A stretch of 64,000 bases of DNA from Ferranicluibacter rubi. GTDB lineage: Bacteria > Pseudomonadota > Alphaproteobacteria > Rhizobiales > Rhizobiaceae. A program made the translations under genes and the position numbers. Location: contig NZ_JAANCM010000011.1 in NCBI RefSeq assembly GCF_011603255.1, positions 142,419 to 206,418 on the forward strand, in the 5' to 3' direction. The notes beneath the pieces are model-generated. The model did no database searches. It was not told the origin of the DNA and was given only the letters and a program-made list of their open reading frames with translations. Of this stretch, positions 38,525-45,675 are shown in pieces (positions within the stretch are counted from its first letter, which is position 1; every line of letters begins with the position of its first letter).

Positions 38525-38766
38525 TTATGTCCTTTCCGTGCGGTTTGCCCGGCGCATGGAGATAACCGACAGGGCTTACGAGCCGAGGGGGCGGAAAACA
38601 ACCGCGACGACCAACGCGCCGTTAAATCACCGATGGCGAGGAACCGTCCATCTTTCGCGCTCTCGATGCGGGCGGTTTCGAAGAACGCGATCGTCAGGTC
38701 CGCGAAGTCGAAGCCGTGCTTGGAGATGTTTGAAAGACGCTTGGGTTCATCGTACGTGATTTTCAT
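38525..38766 (-). pseudogene. brnT: Broken BrnT-family toxin gene (frameshift plus nonsense)
   Basis: The first 47 or so codons encode a normal BrnT start (MKITYDEPKRLSNISKHGFDF through KDGRFLAIGDL). After that the frame is lost. Shifting by one base at about 38620-38622 restores the family C-terminus: GALVVAVVFRPLGS, then a TAA stop (38576-38578) where BrnT usually has Glu, then ALSVISMRRANRTERT and the ancestral TAA at 38525-38527. One deleted base plus one nonsense change therefore explain the sequence. The ribonuclease toxin should be inactive while its antitoxin remains intact. Confidence 0.82.
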
Positions 38767-38784
38767 GTGATTAAACGTATCACA
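38766..38784. promoter_or_regulatory. Likely BrnA operator dyad
   Basis: TGTGAT-N7-ATCACA, a perfect 6-base inverted repeat, begins at the first base of the brnT start codon. BrnA autoregulates its operon in characterised systems, so this is the obvious operator candidate. Confidence 0.5.
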
Positions 38785-38890
38785 TAAATCAAGGCGCGCA
38801 ATAAAGGCTAATCCAAAAGACGGAGTAAATGCTTTTCGACAACGCTGACAAGCGGCCTCCGCAAGATTGCGTGCCAGTCCCCGGAAACGG

Positions 38891-38912
38891 AAAAATCCGC
38901 CGAAGCGGATTT
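38891..38912 (-). terminator. Terminator downstream of tRNA-Val
   Basis: A perfect 8-pair AAATCCGC / GCGGATTT stem with a CGAA loop, followed by T on the minus strand, 23 bases after the tRNA 3' end. Confidence 0.88.
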
Positions 38913-38934
38913 CTCAACGTATTCGAGATTAGGA

Positions 38935-39009
<75 letters not shown>

Positions 39010-39021
39010 ATCCGTGCCGCG

Positions 39022-39050
39022 CATAGACCACAAACCTTTTTGAGCGTCAA
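39022..39050 (-). promoter_or_regulatory. Sigma-70 promoter of tRNA-Val
   Basis: On the minus strand TTGACG is followed after exactly 17 bases by TCTATG, close to the rhizobial CTTGAC/CTATAT pattern. The predicted start lies about 6 bases before the mature tRNA 5' end. Confidence 0.65.
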
Positions 39051-39115
39051 CAGGCATCGTGATGCTTTTTTGACAAAAGAGGTGGGCCGGTGCGGGGGCT
39101 GGTGCCGGCGCCTTG

Positions 39116-39478
39116 TCAGGCAGCTAGCATCTTGTTCACTTCGTCGACCAGGTCGCGCAGGTGGAAAGGCTTGGAGAGGACCTTGGCGTCCTTTGGAGCC
39201 TTGCTGTCGGGGTTCAGCGCCACGGCGGCGAAGCCGGTGATGAACATCACCTTCAGGTCCGGGTCGAGTTCGGTCGCGCGGCGCGCGAGTTCGATCCCGT
39301 CCATTTCCGGCATGACGATGTCGGTGAGGAGGAGCGAGAAGGGCTCTTCGCGCAGCCGGTCGTAGGCACTGGCGCCGTTATCGAAGGAAAGGACCTTGTA
39401 ACCGGCTTTTTCCAGCGCCTTCACCAGGAAACGGCGCATGTCGTTGTCGTCTTCTGCGAGGAGAATTTTGGGACTCAT
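39116..39478 (-). CDS. cpdR: Cell-cycle response regulator CpdR
   Basis: A 120-residue stand-alone receiver domain. Acidic residues Asp10/Asp11, phospho-acceptor Asp53 in LLLTDIVMPEMDG, the Thr in FITGFAA and Lys in LSKPFH are all present. In Caulobacter and Sinorhizobium, unphosphorylated CpdR directs ClpXP to degrade cell-cycle proteins, and CckA-ChpT controls its phosphorylation. The sequence is close to Rhizobiaceae CpdR. It is the only gene of its transcription unit visible here. Confidence 0.93.
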   Translation of the reverse strand: MSPKILLAEDDNDMRRFLVKALEKAGYKVLSFDNGASAYDRLREEPFSLLLTDIVMPEMDGIELARRATELDPDLKVMFITGFAAVALNPDSKAPKDAKVLSKPFHLRDLVDEVNKMLAA

Positions 39479-39698
39479 GGATTTCCAGCCGTTGCTGTCT
39501 AGGTCTTAATGATACTGACGGGAAGGTGCGGTCGCCTCATGAAACCGTTTCGGAGTAAATATCCCGTGAAGACCGGCCGTCAAGGGCCGGGCGCCACGCG
39601 AGCCCGCAACCCTCGTGAGGGGCGACTATGGACACAGATGCGGCCAACTGGCAACATGAACGAAGCGGCAAGATGACGACATGGTAAAAAGGATCGCG

Positions 39699-40583
39699 AT
39701 GGAGGAGACGGTTCGGGAGCACGACCTGTTTTGCGTTCGCGAGCCGGACCATCAGCGAATTCCCTTTGTTTTCAACTCTCCGCACAGCGGCAGGCTCTAT
39801 AGCGACGCGTTTCTGGCGCAGTCGCGGCTCGATGCGCGCACGATTCGCCGCTCCGAGGATCATTATGTGGATGAGCTTTTCGGCCGTGCGGTCGGGCTCG
39901 GCGCACCGATGCTGGTCGCGCATTTCCCCAGGGCTTTTCTCGACGTCAATCGCGAACCTTACGAGCTCGATCCACGCATGTTCGACGGTGCATTGCCGCC
40001 GCATGCCAATATCAGCTCCATGCGGGTCGCCGGCGGCCTCGGCACCGTGCCGCGGCTCGTTGCCGAAAACATGGAGATCTACCGCTCCCGCCTGCCGGTC
40101 GAGGATGCGCTGGAGCGGATTGAGACGATCTACAAGCCGTATCATGCGACGCTTCGGCGGCTGATCGCGCGCACCCATGTGCTGTTCGGGCGGGCGATCC
40201 TGATCGATTGCCATTCCATGCCGGGCAATGTCCGTGTGGCGGGCAGCAGCATGCGGCCGGATATCATCATCGGCGATCGCTACGGCACCAGTGCGTCTGC
40301 CGATCTCTCCCGTATGGCGGTGACGCTGCTGGAGGATCTCGGCTTCACGGTGACGCGCAACAAGCCCTATGCCGGCGGGTTCATCACCGAGCACTACGGG
40401 CGTCCGAGGCGGGGCCTGCATGCGCTGCAGATCGAGATCAATCGCGGGCTCTATGTGGACGAGACGACGCTCGTGAAGAAGCCGGAATTCGACTGGCTGG
40501 CGCATATTCTCGGAACGTTCTTCGCGGAATTCGCAGCCCATGTGGAGAGCTCGACCGAGAGCCTGCCGCTCGCCGCGGAATAG
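39699..40583 (+). CDS. N-formylglutamate amidohydrolase family protein
   Basis: About 294 residues of the N-formylglutamate amidohydrolase (HutG-like) family, zinc hydrolases that release glutamate. Family landmarks are VFNSPHSGRLY near the N-terminus, HFPRAFLDVNREPYELDP, LIDCHSMP with metal-binding His, and the C-terminal ALQIEINRGLYVDE. ATG 39699 is preferred because AAAAAGGA precedes it by 5 bases; the ATG at 39681 lacks a ribosome-binding site. No hut histidine-degradation genes are nearby, so the physiological substrate remains uncertain. Confidence 0.87.
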   Translation: MEETVREHDLFCVREPDHQRIPFVFNSPHSGRLYSDAFLAQSRLDARTIRRSEDHYVDELFGRAVGLGAPMLVAHFPRAFLDVNREPYELDPRMFDGALPPHANISSMRVAGGLGTVPRLVAENMEIYRSRLPVEDALERIETIYKPYHATLRRLIARTHVLFGRAILIDCHSMPGNVRVAGSSMRPDIIIGDRYGTSASADLSRMAVTLLEDLGFTVTRNKPYAGGFITEHYGRPRRGLHALQIEINRGLYVDETTLVKKPEFDWLAHILGTFFAEFAAHVESSTESLPLAAE

Positions 40584-40641
40584 CGCGCTCAAGGTGTCTC
40601 CCGATATGCGCGATCCGGTTCTGCCATAGGTGGCGACCGGC

Positions 40642-40722
40642 AAAAAAAACCGCGCTTGTGGCGCGGCTAAGTCTAGGGAGGAAACACCCAAGGAGGGTAT
40701 TTACAGCCACGAGTGACTGTAA
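40642..40722 (-). ncRNA. mmgR: Candidate MmgR / alpha-r8 family small RNA
   Basis: About 81 nt on the minus strand in a 400-base gene-free region. In order: a 5' hairpin (TTACAG / CTGTAA), a small ACCC / GGGT hairpin, an unpaired stretch containing TTTCCTCCCT, and a terminator CCGCGC / GCGCGG with an 8-base T-run. The CU-rich 10-mer matches, as I recall it, the strictly conserved core of the rhizobial alpha-r8 sRNA that limits polyhydroxybutyrate storage in Sinorhizobium. The length (about 77 nt there) also fits. A TTGACA box lies at the right distance upstream. Family assignment was not checked against a covariance model. Confidence 0.75.
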
Positions 40723-40726
40723 GGCG

Positions 40727-40755
40727 AGTTTGATATTGCGGCGCACAATTGTCAA
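40727..40755 (-). promoter_or_regulatory. Promoter of the candidate sRNA
   Basis: On the minus strand a perfect TTGACA (40755-40750) is followed after 17 bases by CAAACT, a weak -10. Start is expected near 40720, matching the 5' hairpin of the RNA. Confidence 0.5.
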
Positions 40756-40986
40756 GGCCACTTTGCCGCGCGTGACGAATCGGCGGCGGGCTAAGCCTTA
40801 GCTTTCGCAAAAGAATTTCTGACTTTGCCCAATCATTGAGCGGAAATTTCGGCATGGCGTGCGAATGTGCATATGTCTTGTGCGGATCGCCTGAAAACTG
40901 CTGAAATCTTGTTCTGCATTTTCTTTTGAAAAAATTCGTCTAAGCATCCTCAGGTCGATCTTCACGCCCATCTCCAGGAGAGTGCC

Positions 40987-41760
40987 ATGTTGCCGGACCG
41001 CCCGTTCTTCGATCGCCTTGCAGATGCAGCCAAGGCGGAGACGTTGCCGCGGTTTCGCATGGGAATCGGTGTTTCAAACAAGCTGGAGAGCGGGTTCGAT
41101 CCTGTGACGGAAGGCGACCAGGCGGCGGAGCGGGCGATCCGGGCGCTGATCGAGGACGCTTTTCCGGAGCACGGCATCCTTGGCGAGGAATACGGCACCG
41201 TGGGTGCGGATCGCGATTACGTCTGGGTCATCGATCCGATCGACGGCACGCGCGCCTTTATCTCCGGCCTGCCGGTCTGGGGCACGCTGATCGGTCTCTA
41301 CCACAAGGGCCGGGCCGTGATGGGGCTGATGGATCAGCCTTTCACCGGCGAGCGCTTCTTTGCAGCCGATGGCGTCACGCATTACCGGGGGCCGGAGGGC
41401 GAGCGGACGCTGGCCACGCGCGACTGCGCGTCGTTGTCGGAAGCCACGATGTTCACGACCTCGCCCACACTTTACCACGGCGACATCAAGACGAAATTCG
41501 AGGCGGTGCAGGACAAGGTGCGCCTCGCCCGCTACGGCTGCGATTGCTATGCCTTTGCACTGCTGGCGGCCGGGCATATCGATCTCGTCATCGAAGCAGG
41601 CCTGAAGCCCTACGATGTCGGCGGGCTCATTCCGCTGATCGAGCAGGCCGGCGGCATCGTCACCGACTGGAACGGCGGGCGCGCGGAAATGGGTGGCGAG
41701 GTGATCGCGGCGGGAAGTGCGGCGCTCCACGCCGAGGCTCTGGCGATCCTCCGGGGCTGA
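40987..41760 (+). CDS. hisN: Histidinol-phosphatase, inositol monophosphatase family
   Basis: A 257-residue metal-dependent phosphatase of the IMPase fold, most like the HisN histidinol-phosphatases of alphaproteobacteria, which act in histidine synthesis. Metal ligands are visible in GEEYG (Glu67/Glu68) and WVIDPIDGTRAF (Asp83, Asp86); the C-terminal YDVGGLIPLIEQAGG carries the last one. AGGAG 7 bases before ATG supports the start. An inositol-1-phosphatase role cannot be fully excluded from sequence alone. Confidence 0.85.
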   Translation: MLPDRPFFDRLADAAKAETLPRFRMGIGVSNKLESGFDPVTEGDQAAERAIRALIEDAFPEHGILGEEYGTVGADRDYVWVIDPIDGTRAFISGLPVWGTLIGLYHKGRAVMGLMDQPFTGERFFAADGVTHYRGPEGERTLATRDCASLSEATMFTTSPTLYHGDIKTKFEAVQDKVRLARYGCDCYAFALLAAGHIDLVIEAGLKPYDVGGLIPLIEQAGGIVTDWNGGRAEMGGEVIAAGSAALHAEALAILRG

Positions 41761-41773
41761 CCCGCAAAGAGGC

Positions 41774-42886
41774 TCAGAGCACGAGCATGTCGTCGCCGCT
41801 CAGGCTTTCCGTCACGTCGGGGCCCGTGCTGCCGGGTATGAAGGCTTCGATCGCCGCGATCGCCTGCGCACGGTAGCGGTCGTCCTCCTGGAAGACCTCG
41901 TGGCGGGCGCCGTCGATGGGGATGAGCGTGGCGGCGCGGAAGTTGCGGGCCAGCGCCTCGATGGCGGCATAGGGCACCAGACGGTCGCGCGTGGGGGCGA
42001 GCAGCAGCGTTGGTACCGTAATGCGCGTCAGGTGCTCGCGGCGCGTGACGCGGCGGATGGCGCGAAAGGTTTCGTGCAGCCAGCGCGCGCTCGGGGGTCC
42101 CAGTGCAAGTTCGGGATGCGCCTGCGCAATCTCGGCGTTGCGGGTGTAGCGCACGGGGTCCGAGGAAACGAGGTTCTGCGGAAAGAGCATGGGCCGTTCC
42201 TTCGAGAGGGCCAGGGCGCCCAGGCCGAACAGGCTGAAGGCAGCCGAGAGCAGGCCGATCTTGCCATGGCTCATGCGCTGGTTGCCCAGCGCCACGAACG
42301 GCGCATTCAGGACCATGCGGTCGATCCGCGTTGCCAGTCGCGGGGCCTGTGCCAGCGCCACCAGCGCGCCCATGGAGTGGGCAACGAGGAAGAATGGCAG
42401 GCGCGTATCCGGCAGCACGATCTTTTCGAGGAAGATCGACAGGTCCTCCTCGTAATCGGAAAAGCGGCGCACATGGCCGCGGCGCAGCTGCTTCAGCAGG
42501 CGCTCCGATCCCGCCTGTCCTCGCCAGTCGAACGTCGCCACCCAGAGGCCGCGGGCGAGCAGATCGCCGATCATCTCGAAATATTTCTCGATCGATTCAT
42601 TCCGACCGTGGAGGAGAACGACGGTGCCCTTGGCCGCGGTGTCGCCGCTGCGGAAGACGGCGTATCGTAGGCGTCGTCCGCCGGCGCCGGTAAAGAAGCC
42701 GACGGTGTGCCGGCGCGGATCGGCGGCAGCAGGCGGCAGCGGGTTATCCGGCGTTGGAAACAGGCGCGGCTTCAGAAGCGTTTCATCTTCCGCGCGCGGC
42801 ACGTCTCCGGATCTGGTCGCTATCGCGGCGACAGCGTTCCCAGGGTTGCCGGTGTCATGTCTTTGCGGAGCGGAGCGTGTCTGCAT
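41774..42886 (-). CDS. Alpha/beta hydrolase (lysophospholipase-like)
   Basis: Up to 370 residues with an alpha/beta hydrolase core of the serine aminopeptidase S33/monoacylglycerol lipase type. LLHGRNESIEKYFE forms the oxyanion region, VAHSMGALVAL carries the nucleophile Ser, and APTRDRLVP and DGARHEVFQE supply Asp and His. The first 35-40 residues look non-conserved and the true start may be further in. Substrate unknown, probably a lysolipid or monoglyceride. Confidence 0.8.
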   Translation of the reverse strand: MQTRSAPQRHDTGNPGNAVAAIATRSGDVPRAEDETLLKPRLFPTPDNPLPPAAADPRRHTVGFFTGAGGRRLRYAVFRSGDTAAKGTVVLLHGRNESIEKYFEMIGDLLARGLWVATFDWRGQAGSERLLKQLRRGHVRRFSDYEEDLSIFLEKIVLPDTRLPFFLVAHSMGALVALAQAPRLATRIDRMVLNAPFVALGNQRMSHGKIGLLSAAFSLFGLGALALSKERPMLFPQNLVSSDPVRYTRNAEIAQAHPELALGPPSARWLHETFRAIRRVTRREHLTRITVPTLLLAPTRDRLVPYAAIEALARNFRAATLIPIDGARHEVFQEDDRYRAQAIAAIEAFIPGSTGPDVTESLSGDDMLVL

Positions 42887-43061
42887 CTGGGGTTCCCGAT
42901 CGGCGGTCTCGGCGTCGTGCGGCCGCGCCGTAAGGCGTCATCCTAGACCCGCGGCCTTTCGGGCGAGTGAACGACAGACGACGCGGCCGGACGTCAAGGA
43001 ATAGTGCGAGCGCGATGGGCGGTCAAAGGATTGTCGTCTGTTCTCCGCTGCGTCCGACCAT

Positions 43062-43177
43062 AAAAAAGGGGCCGGAGCGGCGGGGAACCGCTTCCGGCCC
43101 GGAAGGGCGAAACAGGGGCGCAACGGGGAATGCAACCTTTCAGGGACGATCCGGCTGCTGTCTTGCTCCTGTTCCGA
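43062..43177 (-). ncRNA. Candidate minus-strand small RNA with orphan terminator
   Basis: A strong Rho-independent terminator (GGGCCGG and GCGG blocks paired at 43069-43100, then six T on the minus strand at 43067-43062) has no minus-strand gene upstream for more than 1.8 kb. The preceding 80 bases show no plausible open frame but can form further pairing (AACGGGG with CCCCGTT) and hold a CU-rich segment. A TAGAAC -10-like hexamer near 43185 would give an RNA of about 115 nt. The 5' end is a guess. Confidence 0.4.
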
Positions 43178-43354
43178 TGACCCCGTTCTAGCGCAGCTCA
43201 GGTGAACCGAAACGGAACCGGCCGTTCATCCCCGGTTTATGTCAGCTTCGGCACGCTCGTATGGTTACGCCATCATGCGAAATCAAGGGCTTGGCTTGAT
43301 GGCGGGGGACACTGAGAAAATTCCGATGCCTGCGATTTTGTCTCTGGAACGCCT

Positions 43355-43382
43355 CTTGACGGTCGAAATCGTCATTCCCATC
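43355..43382 (+). promoter_or_regulatory. Heat-shock (RpoH) type promoter of hsp20
   Basis: CTTGAC (43355-43360), 16 bases, CCCATC (43377-43382): the CTTGA / CCCAT pattern recognised by sigma-32. Predicted start near 43389 leaves an untranslated leader of about 100 bases. Confidence 0.65.
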
Positions 43383-43388
43383 TCATGG

Positions 43389-43489
43389 TCACGGGCGCCG
43401 AAGAGGGCCCGGCCACCGGCCTCGCCATCGCCGCTTACGGGATGACGGGCCAGAGAACCGCAACACGTTGCTCGAATAGTGAGGACACC
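43389..43489 (+). promoter_or_regulatory. ROSE-type RNA thermometer
   Basis: The roughly 100-base leader of hsp20 ends in the ROSE signature: GTTGCTC (43467-43473) pairs with GAGGAC (43481-43486) across a short loop, with the middle G bulged, so the Shine-Dalgarno GAGGA is masked. This U-U/C-G-C-U motif with a bulged G opposite the Shine-Dalgarno is the hallmark of ROSE elements in rhizobial small heat-shock genes. GC-rich upstream hairpins (GGGCCCGGCC region) complete the expected structure. Confidence 0.8.
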
Positions 43490-43966
43490 ATGCGTCACGT
43501 TGATTTTTCTCCGCTTTACCGCTCCACCGTCGGCTTTGACCGGCTGTTCACCATGCTCGACAGCCTAGGCCAGCCCGACCAGTCGCAGAGCTATCCGCCC
43601 TATAATATCGAGCGGACCGGCGACAACACCTACCGGATCACCATGGCGGTTGCCGGTTTCGACGAAAGCGAGCTTTCGATCGAAGCGCGGGAACACACGC
43701 TGACGGTCAAGGGCGAGAAGAGCGAGGAGCAGACGGCTGAAAACCAGTTCCTGTATCGCGGCATTGCCAAGCGCGCCTTCGAGCGCCGCTTCCAGCTGGC
43801 CGAATATATGGAAATCCGCTCCGCTTCCCTGAAGAACGGCCTGCTGCACATCGATCTCCTGCGCGAGATCCCGGAAGCTGCCAAGCCGCGCCGCATCGAG
43901 ATTTCGGCCGCGCAGAGCGCACCGAAGCAGATCGAGGCGAACCAGGTGGACGCCAGCGTCAACTGA
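43490..43966 (+). CDS. Small heat-shock protein Hsp20 (IbpA-like)
   Basis: A 158-residue alpha-crystallin domain chaperone that holds unfolding proteins. It starts MRHVDFSPLYRSTVGFDRLF, typical of rhizobial class A IbpA-like proteins. The core contains YNIERTGDNTYRITMAVAGF, LTVKGEK and the C-terminal LLREIPEAAKPRRIEI with the (I/L)-x-(I/L)-type tail. ATG 43490 follows the masked GAGGA of the ROSE element. Expression is probably doubly heat-controlled: RpoH promoter plus RNA thermometer. A terminator follows 24 bases after the stop. Confidence 0.94.
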   Translation: MRHVDFSPLYRSTVGFDRLFTMLDSLGQPDQSQSYPPYNIERTGDNTYRITMAVAGFDESELSIEAREHTLTVKGEKSEEQTAENQFLYRGIAKRAFERRFQLAEYMEIRSASLKNGLLHIDLLREIPEAAKPRRIEISAAQSAPKQIEANQVDASVN

Positions 43967-43990
43967 TCGGCTTATCGCCTGATAGAAGAG

Positions 43991-44017
43991 ACGGCGTCCC
44001 GAATGGGGCGCCGTTTT
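43991..44017 (+). terminator. Terminator after hsp20
   Basis: A ten-pair ACGGCGTCCC / GGGGCGCCGT stem with a GAAT loop followed by five T. Confidence 0.9.
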
Positions 44018-44029
44018 TCGTTGTTGCTC

Positions 44030-45085
44030 TCAAGCGCTGCGGCAGCCTTCGAGGAAGGCATCGACGTCGGCCGGCTCGGTGGCAAAGCTGGTGACCAGGC
44101 GATACAGCCCCTCGTCGGTTCCGAGCGTGCCGGCCAGCGCATGCGGCACGGGCCAGTCGTAGAACAGCGCGCCCTTTTCCTTCAGCGCCTCGGCATTGGC
44201 GGTCTTCAGGATCACGAAGAGCTCGTTGGCATTCGACGGCCAGGCGAGGCGGGCGCTGTTGCTGTCGGCGATGCCGTCGGCCAGGCGTTTGGCCATGGCA
44301 TTGGCGTGCCGCGCAAGGTCGAGCCAGAGGTTGTTGTCGAGATAGGCTTCGAGCTGGGCCGAAACGAAGCGGGTCTTGGAGAAGAGCTGGGCCGAGCGCT
44401 TGCGCAGATAGGGCATATCGCCGGTCTTTGCGGGATCGAACAGGATTAGCGCTTCGGCGCACCAGCAGCCGTTCTTGGTACCGCCGAAGGAGAGGATATC
44501 GACGCCCCGCTTCCAGGTCATTTCTGCCGGTGTCGCATCCAGCGCGACCAGCGCATTGGCAAAGCGCGCGCCGTCCATGTGCAGTGGCAGGTTATAGCGT
44601 TGCGCAATCGCGGAAATCGCGGAAATCTCGTCGAGCGTGTAGACCGTGCCGGCCTCCGTCGCCTGTGTCAGCGTCACGGCCATCGGCTGGCCCGCATGAA
44701 CGAAGCCGGGCGGAAAGCGCTTGATCTCGGCCTCCAGCCGCTCCGGCTCCATCTTGCCGAAGGCGCCATCGACCGGTGCCATGCGCGCGCCGAGCGAGAA
44801 GAATTCGGGCGCGCCGCATTCGTCGGAATTCACATGCGCCTCGCGGTGGCAGAAAACGTGGCCGCCGGGGCGGGTGACGCTGGCAAAGGCCAGCGAGTTG
44901 GCCGCCGTCCCGGTGCCGACGAAGAACACCGCGACCTCCCGCTCGAACACCTCCGCCAGCATCGCCTCGACCCTGCGGTCGAGCGGGCTGGTGCCATAGG
45001 CGGGGGCAAAGCCCGGGGCCGCCTTTACCAGGCTTTCCGCAATGAGAGGATGGGCGCCGGCCCAGTTGTCGGAGGAGAAGATCAT
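44030..45085 (-). CDS. ltaE: Low-specificity L-threonine aldolase
   Basis: A 351-residue PLP enzyme cleaving threonine to glycine and acetaldehyde. FFVGTGTAANSLA binds the cofactor phosphate, LHMDGARFANAL carries the conserved Asp/Arg, and LSFGGTKNG holds the Schiff-base Lys204. Length is standard. It is monocistronic here. The closely related beta-eliminating lyase family is the main alternative name. Confidence 0.92.
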   Translation of the reverse strand: MIFSSDNWAGAHPLIAESLVKAAPGFAPAYGTSPLDRRVEAMLAEVFEREVAVFFVGTGTAANSLAFASVTRPGGHVFCHREAHVNSDECGAPEFFSLGARMAPVDGAFGKMEPERLEAEIKRFPPGFVHAGQPMAVTLTQATEAGTVYTLDEISAISAIAQRYNLPLHMDGARFANALVALDATPAEMTWKRGVDILSFGGTKNGCWCAEALILFDPAKTGDMPYLRKRSAQLFSKTRFVSAQLEAYLDNNLWLDLARHANAMAKRLADGIADSNSARLAWPSNANELFVILKTANAEALKEKGALFYDWPVPHALAGTLGTDEGLYRLVTSFATEPADVDAFLEGCRSA

Positions 45086-45120
45086 GGGGGCTTCCGATGG
45101 TCGAGAGAAGAGGGCGGATC

Positions 45121-45258
45121 CTAAAGCGCATAGGCGCGCCGAACCTTCACACGACCATAATCACCCGGCGTCGGCAATCCAATCCAGACGAGAATGATCA
45201 GGACAATTGCAGACCAGTTTGAAACCAAAGGAAAGGCTAGGGCCATTCCGCGCAACAT
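45121..45258 (-). CDS. Possible small membrane protein
   Basis: A 45-residue frame starting MLRGMALAFP with a single hydrophobic helix (NWSAIVLIILVWIGL) followed by a basic tail (GDYGRVKVRRAYAL). The helix-plus-charged-tail layout looks protein-like, but the ribosome-binding site is weak (AAGG about 12 bases upstream) and I recognise no family. Otherwise the 590 bases between the aldolase and gltB hold only inverted repeats and the gltB promoter region. Confidence 0.28.
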   Translation of the reverse strand: MLRGMALAFPLVSNWSAIVLIILVWIGLPTPGDYGRVKVRRAYAL

Positions 45259-45360
45259 TCTTTCGTCAACCTTGGAAAAGCCGACATTTTCGGATCGATG
45301 ACGCCGATTATTTAAGCGGTCTCCCTTGCAGTCACCGGAGCTTTCTGGCATAGAGCCTGT

Positions 45361-45404
45361 GAAATAGGACAGGCTTGCTGTCCTATTTCGGTCTGAAGAC
45401 CGAA
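45361..45404. repeat. Two adjoining perfect inverted repeats upstream of gltB
   Basis: A 12-base perfect dyad GAAATAGGACAG / CTGTCCTATTTC (45361-45372 and 45378-45389, 5-base loop) overlaps a second perfect dyad TTCGGTCT / AGACCGAA (45387-45404). Neither is followed by a T-run. They could be operators or mutually exclusive RNA hairpins about 270-315 bases before gltB. Confidence 0.7.
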
Positions 45405-45675
45405 TGGCCCGAAGCGCACATCCAAGCAGCGCGGGGCCTGAACAGGGAAACACCGTCTCATGCGGCGAGCGATCGGCTCACCCATGCGGTTGGCTCGATG
45501 CCGGTGTTCCCTGTCGAATGGTCGCGGATCATCTGACCCGGCACCGCCAAGCTTCGTTTGCGAGCGGCACAGGATCATGCAACGATAGACCGGGCGTCAC
45601 AACGCGGTTGAAGCCGCGAGTGCGCCCCGACGACGGCAGGCCCGAGAGAGAAGGGCCGCAACTGGAGGGAAGACG

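Noticed and set aside
38092..38766. Single 224-residue BrnT-BrnA fusion gene
   Set aside because: The middle section matches BrnT only in the shifted frame, and BrnA has its own ribosome-binding site and start, so a broken toxin plus separate antitoxin explains the sequence better.
39055..39072. GCATCGTGATGC plus six T as a plus-strand terminator
   Set aside because: The stem is only four to five pairs and no plus-strand gene ends nearby.
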